The translations under genes were made by a program, and so were the position numbers. From contig JAMFSK010000031.1 of the NCBI GenBank assembly GCA_026225235.1, positions 1-61,027 of the forward strand: a stretch of DNA of 61,027 nt, written 5' to 3'. Of the stretch, positions 1 to 9,785 are shown piece by piece. Source of the DNA: Burkholderiales bacterium (lineage in GTDB: Bacteria > Pseudomonadota > Gammaproteobacteria > Burkholderiales > Burkholderiaceae). The notes beneath the pieces were generated by a model, which searched no databases, was not told the origin of the DNA, and worked only from the letters and a program-made list of their open reading frames with translations. Position 1 is the first letter of the stretch. Every line of letters begins with the position of its first letter.

Positions 1-2017
1 CCGCATCGCCCGAATGACCGCCCGCCGTATCCTCGTAGAACAGATAAGGCAAACCGAATTCCTTCAGTCGCGCCGCGAATTTTCGGGCGTGCTGCGGCCC
101 GACGCGGTCATCTTTCGTCGTGGTCCAAATATAAGGCTCGGGATAGTCGACCCCCTTCCTGACGTTGTGATAAGGCGAGATCTTCTCGAGAAATGCCTTC
201 TCATCCGGCACCGACACACTGCCATATTCATCGACCCACGACGCGCCTGCAGCGATCTCCTCGTAGCGAACCATATCGAGCAGGGGGACCTGAATGGTCA
301 CTGCCTTCCACAGATCGGGATGCTGATTGAACTCAACGCCCATCAACAAGCCCCCGTTCGAGCCGCCATAGATGCCGAACATGTCCGGACTGGAGAGCCG
401 ACGCGCGAAGATATCGTTAGCCACCGCAGCGAAATCGTCATAGATGACCTGGCGCTTGGTCTTGCGCCCCGCTTCATGCCAGGCAGGACCAAACTCGCCG
501 CCACCGCGGATGTTGGCCAGCACGAAGCTGCCGCCGCGCTCCAGCCAAAGCTTGCCAGTAATCGCGTTGTAGCCCGGCGTCCTCGATATTTCGAACCCGC
601 CGTAAGCCGTCATGATCGCGGGCGTTGACCCATCGAGCTTGATGTCCCTTCGGTGCACGATGAAGTACGGAATCTTTGTCCCATCAGTCGAGGTCGCCTC
701 GAACTGCTCGACTACGTGTTGCGAGGCATCGAACTGTGCGGGTAGCGCTTTCACTTGAACCGGTCTGGGATCGGCCGCGTCGATGGACCAGAGTGTGGTC
801 GGATCCAGAAAGCCCGTGACCGTCAAAAAGACCGTGTCGTTCTTGTTTGTCGCGGCCGCCACGGCGATCGACGTGTTGTCAGGGAGCGCCACTGGGGTTG
901 AAGTCCAACCCACGGCATCTCGCTTGAAAACCAGTGCGCGCCCACGGACGTTGTCGTTGATCGTCAGAATCACGCTCGATCGGGTCGCGACTACGCCATC
1001 AACCGACTGGCGCGCATTCGGGGCGAAGAGGATGGTTGGGTTGAGTTCACCCCCCTCCTCGATCGCCTTCAACGTGACGACGGCGACCGCGCCAGCGGGA
1101 ACGGTCACACCCGCGGTATTCCAGTCCTCGCTGGTCTGAATCAGCACATGACCATCGATCATGCCCTGGATGCTCGCTCTCGGCGGGAGGGGCAATTTCT
1201 TCACGTCGTCTGCGCCAAGCAGGAATGTTTCGTTGCCGAAGAACGTGACCGCGCGATAAACGAAAGCCGCGCGGTTTCCGCTGCCGTCCTTGAGCACAAA
1301 GGGCCCAGAGCCGACCTGGTCGTCCTTCTGTCCCCGCATGACTTCCTTGGCATCGGCGAGCGCCTGGCCGCGCTTCAATGCCTTGACCACAAAGGGATAA
1401 CCCGACACGGTCAGTGTCCCGCCCCCCCAATCGCGCGAGAGAAGAATTGTCTCCTCGTCGAGCCACGCCACGTCCTGCTTGGATTTGGACAGATTGAAGC
1501 CGCCCTCGACGAACTGCCCTGTCTGCAGGTCGAACTCGCGCAGGGATACCGCGTCCTCGCCGCCATCGGAGAGCTTCACGAGCGCCAGGCGCTCCTCGGG
1601 GCCAAGCACGCTCGCGCCCTTCCAAACCCACTTCTTGTCCTCGGCCTGCGACAGCGCATCGAGATCGAGTACGGTCGTCCAATCAGTGCCTGTCGTCGCG
1701 AAACTAGCCTCGCTGGTCGTGCGCCAAATCCCCTGCGGATGATCGACGTCGCGCCAGAAATTGAAGACACGGCCATCGAGCAAGCTCGGACTGGGGATCC
1801 GATCCTTGGCCGAAGCAATCGCCAGGGCCTCGCGATAGAACCCCGTGTATCGGGGATCGGTTTGGAGTCGCGATAGCGTCGCCTTGTTTTCTGCTTGCAC
1901 CCACGACATGGCCGCAGGGCCAGACCAGTCTTCAAGCCAGAGATGGGGATCGTCGGTGACAGGGCCCGGACTGGACGTGACCGGCAACGTAGACAAAGAT
2001 GCGAAGTGCTCTTTCAA
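1..2017 (-). CDS. Prolyl oligopeptidase family serine peptidase (S9), 3' end cut by window
   Basis: This is a cytosolic-type S9 peptidase that should cleave proline-containing oligopeptides. The N-terminal part reads DPHLWLED, the usual start of the family, followed by the beta-propeller region. The catalytic domain shows the nucleophile motif GGSNGG (Ser about residue 553), the DDRV motif carrying the Asp, and the His in GGHSG (about 668). The stop codon lies beyond base 1, so only a short tail is missing. There is no ATG before the conserved DPHLWLED segment, and an in-frame TAA lies at 2032-2030. I chose the TTG at 2017 because TGGAG stands 6 bases upstream. The first ATG (1909) would delete conserved sequence. 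The gene lies 161 bases downstream of the mutarotase-like gene on the same strand. No signal peptide is visible with this start. Confidence 0.88.
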   Translation of the reverse strand, partial: MKEHFASLSTLPVTSSPGPVTDDPHLWLEDWSGPAAMSWVQAENKATLSRLQTDPRYTGFYREALAIASAKDRIPSPSLLDGRVFNFWRDVDHPQGIWRTTSEASFATTGTDWTTVLDLDALSQAEDKKWVWKGASVLGPEERLALVKLSDGGEDAVSLREFDLQTGQFVEGGFNLSKSKQDVAWLDEETILLSRDWGGGTLTVSGYPFVVKALKRGQALADAKEVMRGQKDDQVGSGPFVLKDGSGNRAAFVYRAVTFFGNETFLLGADDVKKLPLPPRASIQGMIDGHVLIQTSEDWNTAGVTVPAGAVAVVTLKAIEEGGELNPTILFAPNARQSVDGVVATRSSVILTINDNVRGRALVFKRDAVGWTSTPVALPDNTSIAVAAATNKNDTVFLTVTGFLDPTTLWSIDAADPRPVQVKALPAQFDASQHVVEQFEATSTDGTKIPYFIVHRRDIKLDGSTPAIMTAYGGFEISRTPGYNAITGKLWLERGGSFVLANIRGGGEFGPAWHEAGRKTKRQVIYDDFAAVANDIFARRLSSPDMFGIYGGSNGGLLMGVEFNQHPDLWKAVTIQVPLLDMVRYEEIAAGASWVDEYGSVSVPDEKAFLEKISPYHNVRKGVDYPEPYIWTTTKDDRVGPQHARKFAARLKEFGLPYLFYEDTAGGHSGDA

Positions 2018-2178
2018 CCCTGACTCCAGTTAGAGAAATAAACGCCTACTGGAATAGATGATAGGAGATCGCATCGAAAAATTGTTTCTAAATCGACCGC
2101 TCATTTCGATGCCTGACGCATACGTCTTTGCAAACTAGATGGGCGGCGAGCGCGGCTTACAGTCACGCCGCGCGCCAA

Positions 2179-3225
2179 CTACTGGCGTGCCGCACTGAAC
2201 CGATAGCGAATCGTCGTTGGCGTTGACGGATCGAGCGTCAGTGCGGTGAGTACGCCGTGTTCATTGATCGGATTCGGCGCGAGCGCCGCCCCCGTGCCGA
2301 GGTCGAATGCGCTGGCAACCGGCTCGACACCCAGACACAAGTTGCGGCTACTCCATGGCGCCGCAGCCCGTCCGCGGTTACTCATCCACAGCAGCAGCGA
2401 AGGCAGCACGTGCGCGTCCCAGCGCAGTTGATAGACGGTGTTCTCCTCATCATTGAAGAGCGAGACAGACCCGTCGACGCCGCATAACTGCACGATCTCC
2501 TCAGTGTCATGAGCGAAGGGCAATCGGTCGAATGATGCCGTGGCCCCTGCCAGGAGTGGCAGGGCCGCGAGGTCTTCGAATATCCCTCCAGGCACGGCAC
2601 GCGACACGCCCGTTTCGGGACCTGCTGGATGCACCATGCCAAACTGGAACACCCCCGGCTCGATGCGCAACGCGCCGACGCGTGCCGGAAATACAATGTT
2701 CGGATGCAGGCCCACCGGTCGGCGTGCGACCCGGCGGCTCTCGATGGTCAGCGAAAAATCGATGGCGGCACTCGACGGATCGCATTGCACCGTTCGCGTC
2801 AGTCGGGCGATAGGCGAAGATGCCGAATAGTCCACGGCGATCGTGATCGCATGGTCTGTCTGGGTCACGAGCGTCCAGTCCGCATCGGCGCAATAGCCAT
2901 GCGGCACACTGTCGTCGGTTCGAGCGCCCTCCCCCTGCGGGTCAGCCGCCGTCATGCTCGGCTGCCAACGTTCAACGACCGCATCGGCCGCATAACCACC
3001 GCCAAAAGGAAGACAGACAAACTCGCTGCGCAGATTCTCGAGAAGCGTGGGCTCGTCGGCCTGCCACGACCCGATCCACGGGGCTTCGTAGAGTGGGGTG
3101 ATCCACTGGTCGGGGCCGACTTTCAACCGGACACCCCCGAGCATGCCGCCCCGCGCATGCAGATCGAGCGAGCCATGCGCCCATGCCAGATGCCAGGGCT
3201 GGACTTGCTCGTTGACTGCCGGCAT
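2179..3225 (-). CDS. Mutarotase-fold (aldose 1-epimerase-like) protein
   Basis: The protein is about 348 residues and looks like the galactose-mutarotase superfamily. It has an N-terminal beta-rich segment with LRSEFVCLPFGGG, a central region with LHPNIVFP, and near the C-terminus RNLCLGVEPV, the type of motif that places a carbohydrate-contacting Glu. By family it would bind or epimerise a sugar or sugar acid, but the substrate cannot be read from the sequence. It follows the enolase-superfamily dehydratase on the same strand by 47 bases, so both may serve one sugar-acid pathway. I prefer the ATG at 3225, which has GGAG 9 bases upstream, over the ATG at 3240, which has no visible ribosome binding site. 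A true aldose 1-epimerase activity is only an inference. Confidence 0.6.
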   Translation of the reverse strand: MPAVNEQVQPWHLAWAHGSLDLHARGGMLGGVRLKVGPDQWITPLYEAPWIGSWQADEPTLLENLRSEFVCLPFGGGYAADAVVERWQPSMTAADPQGEGARTDDSVPHGYCADADWTLVTQTDHAITIAVDYSASSPIARLTRTVQCDPSSAAIDFSLTIESRRVARRPVGLHPNIVFPARVGALRIEPGVFQFGMVHPAGPETGVSRAVPGGIFEDLAALPLLAGATASFDRLPFAHDTEEIVQLCGVDGSVSLFNDEENTVYQLRWDAHVLPSLLLWMSNRGRAAAPWSSRNLCLGVEPVASAFDLGTGAALAPNPINEHGVLTALTLDPSTPTTIRYRFSAARQ

Positions 3226-3272
3226 ATCGTTTTGCTCCATGGATTGATCGCGTCGAATACAACGTGCGAGGG

Positions 3273-4448
3273 TTACTCGATGATATTGAAGTCTTTCAGA
3301 TACGTATCGTTCAGCGTGATGCCGAGTCCAGGCAGCTCGTCGGACAGTTGCAGAAAGCCATTCTCCGGCTGCGGCTCACCCTCGAAGATATAGTAGAACA
3401 ACTCGTTGCCAACCTCGACGTCGAACACCGGAAAGAATTCCGACATCGGGCTCGCCGTCGTCGACATCGTCAAGTGGTAGTTATGCATCTGACCGGCATG
3501 CGGAATCACGGGTATCGACCAGGCTTCGGCCAGCGCATTGATCTTGCGCGCTGCCGTGATGCCGCCCACGCGGTTCGTATCGTACTGGATCACGTCCACT
3601 GCGCGGCGCTCGAGCAAATCCTTAAACCCATAGGAAGTGAACTCATGCTCGCCGCCGGAAATCGGCATCGCGTTCATCTTCTTGAGTTCCTGATAGCCCT
3701 CGATATCGTCGGCGACCACCGGCTCTTCGAGCCAGCGCAGGTTGTATTCCGCCAGGCGCGGCAGCATCCGGCGCGCATATTCGAGCGTCCAGCCCATATA
3801 GCAGTCGACCATCAGGTCAATCTCGTCGCCGAGAAATTCGCGCAAGACTCGGATCTGTTCGACGTTCTTGGCCATGCCCTTCGGTCCATCTTTGGGACCG
3901 TAGCCAAAGCGCGTCTTCATCGCGGTGAAGCCCTGATCGAGATAGCTTTGGGCCTCGGCAAGCAGCGCCTCGCGATCATCGTTGTTATAGAGCTTGGACG
4001 CGTAGCACCAGATCTTCTCTTTCGTGCGGCCGCCGAGCAGCTTGAACACGGGCTTCTTCGTGGCCTTGCCCATGATGTCCCAGATCGCGATGTCTACCGC
4101 CGAGATCGCGGCCATGCCGATCCCCTTGCGGCCCCACGCGAGCGTGCGGCGGTACATCTTCTGCCAGATATATTCGTTGTCGAACGGGTCTTCGCCGATC
4201 GCAATCGGCGCGAGATATTCGTCAATGATCTGCTTGGCAACGCGCGGCGCGAGCGCGCAGTTACCGATCCCTACGATGCCGTCATCCGTTTCGATCTCGA
4301 CGACCAGCCAGCCGTGAAAGCGAAACGAGCCCATCGCATCGCCACGTTCGTAGAGCAGATCCACCGCGTTCGTACAGAAGTGCGACTGCGGCGGCACGAT
4401 CTTGCCCTTCCATTCGAACACACGCGTGCGAACATGTTTGATTTTCAT
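3273..4448 (-). CDS. Enolase-superfamily sugar-acid dehydratase, L-rhamnonate dehydratase-like
   Basis: This 391-residue enzyme has the mandelate racemase/enolase fold. Metal ligands appear as Asp215 in VDCYMGW, the Glu in WLEEP (about 241) and the Glu in GGEHE (about 267). The general acid/base pair is visible as Asp290 (IQYDTN) and His317 (IPHAGQ), the dyad of the rhamnonate-dehydratase and mandelate-racemase groups. Spacing and the C-terminal segment resemble RhmD-type proteins, so the likely reaction is dehydration of an aldonate such as L-rhamnonate to a 2-keto-3-deoxy acid. Other hexonates are possible. The mutarotase-like gene follows directly. No aldolase, transporter or sugar dehydrogenase lies next to it, so the pathway is incomplete here. 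An Lrp-type regulator gene lies 148 bases upstream on the same strand. Confidence 0.85.
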   Translation of the reverse strand: MKIKHVRTRVFEWKGKIVPPQSHFCTNAVDLLYERGDAMGSFRFHGWLVVEIETDDGIVGIGNCALAPRVAKQIIDEYLAPIAIGEDPFDNEYIWQKMYRRTLAWGRKGIGMAAISAVDIAIWDIMGKATKKPVFKLLGGRTKEKIWCYASKLYNNDDREALLAEAQSYLDQGFTAMKTRFGYGPKDGPKGMAKNVEQIRVLREFLGDEIDLMVDCYMGWTLEYARRMLPRLAEYNLRWLEEPVVADDIEGYQELKKMNAMPISGGEHEFTSYGFKDLLERRAVDVIQYDTNRVGGITAARKINALAEAWSIPVIPHAGQMHNYHLTMSTTASPMSEFFPVFDVEVGNELFYYIFEGEPQPENGFLQLSDELPGLGITLNDTYLKDFNIIE

Positions 4449-4596
4449 TGCGCTGAATTCCGTGGGAGTGAGGTGCCTCGATGCGCCGGGTGACCTCGGC
4501 GACCCGGCAGGCGAAAATTATAGGCACGCGCTGCCCCCACAGTTGATTCGAAAACGGGATTGATCGATCACGGAATCGAATCGCTGGAACGCCTGT

Positions 4597-5061
4597 TCAG
4601 AGCGGCACGCTCGGCTCCTTGAGTGTGCGCAGCACAAATGTCGAAACGCTGTGCCGGATGCCCGGTATGCGATAGAGCTTCTCACGCAGGAGCCGCTCGT
4701 AGTCTCGCGTGTCTCGCACGGCAAAGCGAACGTAGTAGTCATACTCCCCGGACACGAGACAGGCCTCGGTGACTTCGGGAATCTCGCTGAGCGCACGGCC
4801 AAACTCTTCGAGAATGTCTTCGCTATGGCTTTGCAGCGTCAGCTGAACGATGACCGAGTCGTGATAGCCCAAACCCGCCGGGTCGATCCGCGCAGAATAC
4901 CCGGTGATCACCCCCGCCGCCTCCATACGCTTGATCCGCTGCCAGCACGGACTCGACGACAGGCCGACGGCCTTGCCGATTTCCTGGAGGCTCGCTCGCG
5001 CATCGGCGTACAAAATGCGCAAAATCTTCCTGTCAAACTCGTCCAGCTCATTTTTTTGCAT
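4597..5061 (-). CDS. Lrp/AsnC family transcriptional regulator
   Basis: The protein is 154 residues, the normal length of the family. It has an N-terminal helix-turn-helix (LDEFDRKILRILYADAR to GLSSSPCWQRIKRMEAAGVI, about residues 6-55), then the RAM ligand-binding domain with the GEYDYY segment near residue 105. Such proteins bind amino acids and control amino-acid metabolism. The ATG at 5061 has AGGA 7 bases upstream; an in-frame TTG at 5067 is less likely. The gene is divergent from the acetolactate synthase gene at 5170, so control of that branched-chain enzyme is a fair guess. The short gap contains an inverted repeat, AATCCT at 5066-5071 and AGGATT at 5079-5084, overlapping the leader of this gene. 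It could serve autoregulation. Confidence 0.9.
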   Translation of the reverse strand: MQKNELDEFDRKILRILYADARASLQEIGKAVGLSSSPCWQRIKRMEAAGVITGYSARIDPAGLGYHDSVIVQLTLQSHSEDILEEFGRALSEIPEVTEACLVSGEYDYYVRFAVRDTRDYERLLREKLYRIPGIRHSVSTFVLRTLKEPSVPL

Positions 5062-5169
5062 ATTCAATCCTATTCGAAAGGATTTGCCGATCTATTGCGA
5101 ATTCATCCACTAATTCAGCCACCTTTTCGGTGCGGGGCCGCATATGATTGTGGCAGGAGGAGTCCCGAA

Positions 5170-6983
5170 ATGGAAGAAATCACGGTGGAGCCGATGGCCC
5201 CCGAATGCATGGAACGGGTTGTCGAAGCGGTTCAGCGCAAACCGCAAAATGGCGCGGCCCGCCTGATCGATTGCCTCGTTCGCCACGGTGTGACCACCGT
5301 TTTCGGGTATCCCGGCGGAGCCGTCCTTCCGCTGTACGATGCGCTTCACATCGATGGACGGATCCGGCATGTGCTGGTCCGGCACGAACAAGCGGCGCTC
5401 CACGCCGCCGAAGCCTATGCGCGAGTCACGCGGACCGTCGGCGTGGTCCTCGTGACCTCGGGGCCCGGGGTCGCCAACACGATATCGGGCCTGCTCAACG
5501 CGATGTCTGACTCGATCCCTCTGCTGTGTATCAGCGGCCAGGTGGCGAGCGGCTCGATCGGCACGGACGCGTTCCAGGAATGTGATGCGCTGGGTATCTC
5601 GCGCCCGGTGACGAAGTGGTGTCATCCGATCCGCCATGTCGACGAGATCCCGCAACTCGTCAGCAAGGCGCTGGCGGTGGCGTCCTCAGGCAGACCCGGC
5701 CCCGTCCTGCTCGATTTTCCGAAAGACATCCAGGCAAGCCCCTGTTCGGACGATCGGGCCGCGCCCGGATCGGCCGTCGCACGATTCAACAAACGGTTCG
5801 CGCCGCGCACGGCAATCTCTCTGCCCAGGTCCAAAAAGCGGTTGACCTGATCTCCAGAGCCAAGCGGCCGGTTTTTTACGGCGGCGGGGGCTTGATCAGC
5901 GCGGGAAGCGAAGCGTGCGAGACATTCGCGCGGATCGTGCGGGCGGTCGATTCACCCTGCACCCTGACCTTGATGGGCCTCGGCGCCTTCCCCGCTTCCG
6001 ACGATCATTTTCTCGGCATGCTGGGCATGCATGGCACCCTCGAGGCCAACCTCGCCATGCACGAAGCGGATCTAATTGTTTGCGTCGGCGCACGCTTCGA
6101 CGATCGCATCACCGGAAAGCTGAGCAGCTTCTGCCCGCACGCAAAAAAGATCCACATTGACATCGACGCTGCCCAGATCAACAAGGTCGTGAAGGTCGAC
6201 GTGCCGATCGTTGGCGATTGCGGCCAGGTGCTGGCCGCGCTTGCCGATATGTTGTGGTCAGCCGCACCTTTCCAATCAGGACATCTCGCATCGTGGTGGG
6301 CGCGCATCGATACATGGCGTAAGGAGGACTGCCTGAAGTTTGCCCCCTCCCCCACGGAAGTCATGCCGCAGGCATTGATGAGCGAAATTGCCACGCAGTT
6401 GAAAGGACGTGACGCTATCGTCTCGACGGATGTCGGCCAGCACCAGATGTGGGCCGCGCAATATTTGCCGTTCGAGCGCCCTCACCGCTTCCTGACCTCG
6501 GGGGGCGCCGGCACCATGGGGTTCGGGCTGCCTGCCGCAATCGGTGCACAGGTCGCCGCGCCCGACGCGCTGTGCGTTTGCGTTTCAGGTGATGCATCGG
6601 TGCTGATGAACATTCAGGAAATGTCGACCGCCATTCAGCACCGCTGCCCGGTCAAGCTGATTATCTCGAACAACGGGTATATGGGTATGGTCAGACAGTG
6701 GCAGGAGCTCAACCACGGTGGTCGCTACAGCCACAGCTACACCGAAGCGCTGCCCGATTTCGTCGCACTTGCCCGAGCCTTTGGATGGGACGCGCTGCGC
6801 GTCGAACATCCGCAGGATCTCCAGGCGGGACTCGCGCGATGTCTGGCAAGCGATCGGCCGTTTCTGCTCGACGTGAAGGTCGCCTCGCAGACCAACTGCT
6901 TTCCCATGATCCCGGCGGGACGCGGGCATCACGAGATCATGTTGTCGGAACAACGGTGGTACTCGGAAGAGCCGGTCGCGTGA
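5170..6983 (+). pseudogene. Acetolactate synthase large subunit (IlvB-like), broken by a frameshift
   Basis: Together the two reading frames encode a complete thiamine-diphosphate enzyme of about 600 residues that would condense pyruvate (with pyruvate or 2-oxobutyrate) for branched-chain amino acids. Frame one runs from the ATG at 5170 (AGGAGG 9 bases upstream) through the PYR domain with the catalytic Glu in VRHEQAA and on to FPKDIQ, then stops at 5848-5850. Homology resumes in another frame from about 5803 (NLSAQVQKAVDLI) through the FAD/central domain and the PP domain with GDAS...NNGYMGMVRQWQEL to 6983. The shift lies between about 5780 and 5812 and equals one missing base or two extra bases. 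No small-subunit gene (ilvN) follows. The gene is divergent from an Lrp regulator. It is either a pseudogene or a sequencing error. Confidence 0.85.
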
Positions 6984-7323
6984 CTTCGAGGCGGTCGCCT
7001 TCGTCAAGCCGTGCCGCCGACGGTCAGCCCGTCGATTCTCAGCGTCGGCTGGCCCACGCGCCACTCTACCAGTGGCCTGTTCGCTGCCTTACCAAGATCA
7101 ATTCATATGCAAAGTAACATTTCAAAAGTAGGCATGTGAAGGGAAATCACCGCACATCGTCCACACAATGCAACGGCCACCCGATGCGATTGATCTCAGT
7201 CAACGCCTGGGCAACCAAGCCGCGGTGCCTGCCGTTTCGTATGAAAAAAAGAGCGGGCGCTTTTGTCTGTCGGCGCGTCAACATGATCCGGCCGACAGGA
7301 TCGCTGCGCTATATGACCGCCCA
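6984..7323. other. Intergenic region between convergent genes
   Basis: These 340 bases separate the end of the acetolactate synthase gene from the end of the ycaQ-like gene. I see no convincing coding sequence on either strand. On the minus strand a seven-T run (complement of 7244-7250) follows a short hairpin at 7251-7265. It could be a weak terminator for the ycaQ-like gene. The stretch has lower GC than its neighbours around 7080-7140. Confidence 0.5.
7244..7265 (-). terminator. Possible weak intrinsic terminator of the ycaQ-like gene
   Basis: Read on the minus strand, AAAAGCG pairs imperfectly with CGCTCTTTT (one bulged base) and is followed by a run of seven T. It lies about 60 bases past the stop codon of the ycaQ-like gene. 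The GC part of the stem is very short, so the call is tentative. Confidence 0.3.
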
Positions 7324-8481
7324 TCAGGTGCCAAACTGAAACTGTTCGAACCGATGCAGCTTTTCCTCGATCTGCGCCTTGTGGAGCACTGCGTTTCCCG
7401 TTCCCACCCACGTCCATTGTTGCAGCCTCAGTTGCCGTTGTTCACGGTCTGCTTTCAGGTCGATGACGGCCACCACCTCATCGTCGACCAGAACCGGCAA
7501 GCCCATATATCCATAGATGCGCTTTTCCTTGGGCAGATACGCCTCGAAGCGATGCTCATAGTCAAAGAACAGGCGCAAGCGCTTTCGCTGAATGATGAGT
7601 GGATCGAACGGCGACAGGATATGCACGCCTCCCCGTGTCCTGCGGATCGGCTCCAGCACTTCAGGCTCGGCCCAATGCTCGACCTTTCCTGCCCCTTCGA
7701 TATCGACCGGCACCAACAGACCCCGACGTACACGCGCTTCAATAACTCGTCGAACAGCGGGCTTGCTCTTCGCATCCAGATGGCAAATCGAATCGAGACT
7801 CACGAGCCCCTGAGAACGGAGCGCGCGATCCAGCCAGTACGCCGTGGTCTGCGTGACGGACGCGGCCTTCGGCGCTGACTCCCATTGGAAGTGACGATCC
7901 ATCAACTCATAGGTTTTCAACATTCCTGAGCGTTCGCTGACCGCGAGCTTTCCGGTGTAGAAGGCAAGCTGCAGCGCTCGTTTGGAAGGTTTTCGACTCG
8001 CCCACGGATGGTCTTTTTCGACGAGGGTGTCGTCCTCGATATCGCGTATCGACAGTGGGCCGCCATCGCGGATTCTAGTCAGAATTTTTCGCAAATCGTC
8101 CTTGCTTACGGACGCAAACCAGTCGCTCGGCGACTTCTGATGTCGCTTCATCTCCGACACAAAAAACGGCAAATCGCGGGTCGGCACATACGCCAGCGCA
8201 TGGGTCCAATACTCGAACACCGTCTTATCGATACTCTGGGCCTGACGCAAGTGATCGCGTCGATACGTGGGAATACGTGACCAGAGAATGTGGTGATGGC
8301 AGCGCTCGATCACGTTGATCGTGTCGATCTGTACGTAGCCCAGGTGCTCGATTGCAGCCGGCGTCGCGGATGGCCCGTTGCCGAATGGCGCCACGGTATC
8401 GAGTCGTTGAGCGCGAAGCCAGATCTGCCGGCCACGCGAGCGGGTCAATGCAACGGGGGACGTCTGGGCACGCAGGGGCAT
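7324..8481 (-). CDS. ycaQ: YcaQ/AlkX-type DNA glycosylase (HTH_42 superfamily)
   Basis: The 385-residue protein belongs to the winged-helix family of E. coli YcaQ (AlkX), which unhooks DNA interstrand crosslinks made by bifunctional alkylators. The signature QIDTIN is present near residue 52 (LGYVQIDTINVIER), including the Gln-x-Asp catalytic motif of this subgroup rather than the Gln-x-Gln of the AlkZ group. FEYWTHALAYVP and SPFDPLIIQRKRLRLFFDYEHRFEAYLP are further conserved blocks. The product should act in the cytoplasm as a repair enzyme. The ATG at 8481 has no strong ribosome binding site, but it gives the usual N-terminus. The gene stands alone, convergent with the broken acetolactate synthase gene, and 121 bases downstream of the LacI regulator gene on the same strand. 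Confidence 0.88.
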   Translation of the reverse strand: MPLRAQTSPVALTRSRGRQIWLRAQRLDTVAPFGNGPSATPAAIEHLGYVQIDTINVIERCHHHILWSRIPTYRRDHLRQAQSIDKTVFEYWTHALAYVPTRDLPFFVSEMKRHQKSPSDWFASVSKDDLRKILTRIRDGGPLSIRDIEDDTLVEKDHPWASRKPSKRALQLAFYTGKLAVSERSGMLKTYELMDRHFQWESAPKAASVTQTTAYWLDRALRSQGLVSLDSICHLDAKSKPAVRRVIEARVRRGLLVPVDIEGAGKVEHWAEPEVLEPIRRTRGGVHILSPFDPLIIQRKRLRLFFDYEHRFEAYLPKEKRIYGYMGLPVLVDDEVVAVIDLKADREQRQLRLQQWTWVGTGNAVLHKAQIEEKLHRFEQFQFGT

Positions 8482-8602
8482 GGCGATTCGATGTCTTTGA
8501 GATGCCTGCCATCTTACCGATACCCGTGACGGGTCACAGTCAGCTTAAAGTTCGGTCACGACCACGGTCCGAGGGCGAACGCGGGGGCGGTGCGCCAACG
8601 TC

Positions 8603-9631
8603 TCAACCCTTCCGCGGTACAGGTCCCGTCGATTGACGCACTACCAGCCAAGGCTCGCCCGCAATGCGTGTCGGCGGCTCCTCCATGGGCGCGTGAATCA
8701 ATTCGAGCACAAGATCGACCGCCATTTGCGCGGCCTGTGCCGTGGGCACCGCCACGGTTGTCAGCGCAGGCCGTGCCAGTCGCGCCCAGTGGATGTCCGT
8801 GATGCCGATAACCGACAAATCTTCGGGTACCCGCAAGCCCCGGTCGGCCGCCGCGTGCAGCACACCCAGGGCCGGGAAATCGTTCGATACGAAAATCGCC
8901 GTGAGGTCTGGCGATGCATCGAGCAAGGCGAGCGTCGCGGCGTACCCGCCCTCGACATTGTCCTCGACGTAGGCGGTCTCGGTGCCTAGCGTCGCGATCA
9001 GGCTGGGATCCGTGTCACGCAACGCGTCGACTAGGCCCACGTAACGCGCGGCCTGCACGCCATCGGGCTCGCTGCCGACGATCGCACCAATTCGTCGATG
9101 GCCGAGATCCAGCAGATGCTGCGCGGCAAGCCGCCCCGCCTGCCGAAAATCCACCGCGATGCATGGCAAGCCCGGCGGCTGGTCCGGTTTCTCCCACATG
9201 CAGAGCACCACCGAGGCGCCGCGTCGCTGTGTTTTGAGCAGGTCGTCGAAGTGCAGATCGGCGTTCATCACCAGCACGCCCTGCGACAGGGTACCCGCGA
9301 TCCGATCGAGGTAGGCACTCCCCACATTACTGTCATTGTCGGTGTTACAGACCAACAAAAAGTGGCCGTGCCGCCGCGCCGCGCGTTCGGCTTCGAGGGC
9401 GAATTCCGGATAAAACGGGTTGGCGATCGACGACACCATCAGCGCAAGCGTCGGCGCGCGTCCCTCGGCGAGCGCACGCGCTGTCAGATTCGGCCGGTAA
9501 CCCAGCTCGGCCACCGCGGCCAGCACACGTTCGCGCGTCGCCGCGCCGACCTTGCCACGGTTGCGCAGGACGTTCGAGACGGTGGCAGGCGTCACACCCG
9601 CATGATGGGCAACTTCGGTCAGTGTGGTCAT
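8603..9631 (-). CDS. LacI-family regulator of the beta-galactosidase/ABC locus
   Basis: The repressor has 342 residues. The N-terminal helix-turn-helix reads TLTEVAHHAGVTPATVSNVL, followed by the hinge helix and a periplasmic-binding-protein-like effector domain (about residues 60-330) expected to bind a sugar. The ATG at 9631 begins directly at the DNA-binding domain. An upstream in-frame start at 9703 would add 24 atypical Pro/Arg-rich residues. The gene is divergent from the GH42 beta-galactosidase gene. The 183-bp intergene holds two LacI-type palindromes, so this protein very likely represses that operon and perhaps itself. The inducer would be a galactoside or its breakdown product, which is an inference. 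Confidence 0.93.
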   Translation of the reverse strand: MTTLTEVAHHAGVTPATVSNVLRNRGKVGAATRERVLAAVAELGYRPNLTARALAEGRAPTLALMVSSIANPFYPEFALEAERAARRHGHFLLVCNTDNDSNVGSAYLDRIAGTLSQGVLVMNADLHFDDLLKTQRRGASVVLCMWEKPDQPPGLPCIAVDFRQAGRLAAQHLLDLGHRRIGAIVGSEPDGVQAARYVGLVDALRDTDPSLIATLGTETAYVEDNVEGGYAATLALLDASPDLTAIFVSNDFPALGVLHAAADRGLRVPEDLSVIGITDIHWARLARPALTTVAVPTAQAAQMAVDLVLELIHAPMEEPPTRIAGEPWLVVRQSTGPVPRKG

Positions 9632-9753
9632 GGTCGATCTTACAACGTGCTTTCGAGGGTCGCCCCGCTCTGGCGGCAACCCCGATTGTGGGGGGCGCGG
9701 CACGAAACGTTAAGGCCGCGCGAGGCATCGGGTTAACGCGGGCTTGAGCAAGG

Positions 9754-9765
9754 TTAAGCGCTTGA
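9754..9765. promoter_or_regulatory. LacI-type operator O1 with possible promoter
   Basis: TTAAGCGCTTGA is an 11/12 match to the perfect palindrome found 32 bases further on. It lies between a possible -35 (TTGAGC, 9744-9749) and -10 (TAAATT, 9768-9773) that are 18 bases apart. Repressor bound here would block RNA polymerase. The promoter elements are weak matches. Confidence 0.6.
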
Positions 9766-9785
9766 GCTAAATTTAAGAGATCGGG

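Noticed and set aside
2150..2173. Hairpin GCGCGGC/GCCGCGC after the mutarotase-like gene as a terminator
   Set aside because: The 7-bp stem is short and no T run follows on the minus strand, and the S9 gene downstream may be cotranscribed.
3264..4493. 409-residue plus-strand open frame opposite the rhamnonate-dehydratase-like gene
   Set aside because: It is an antisense shadow of a well-supported enzyme gene.
4651..5169. Extension of the acetolactate synthase frame upstream of 5170
   Set aside because: It would run antisense through the whole Lrp gene; the ATG at 5170 has a strong ribosome binding site and the right N-terminus.
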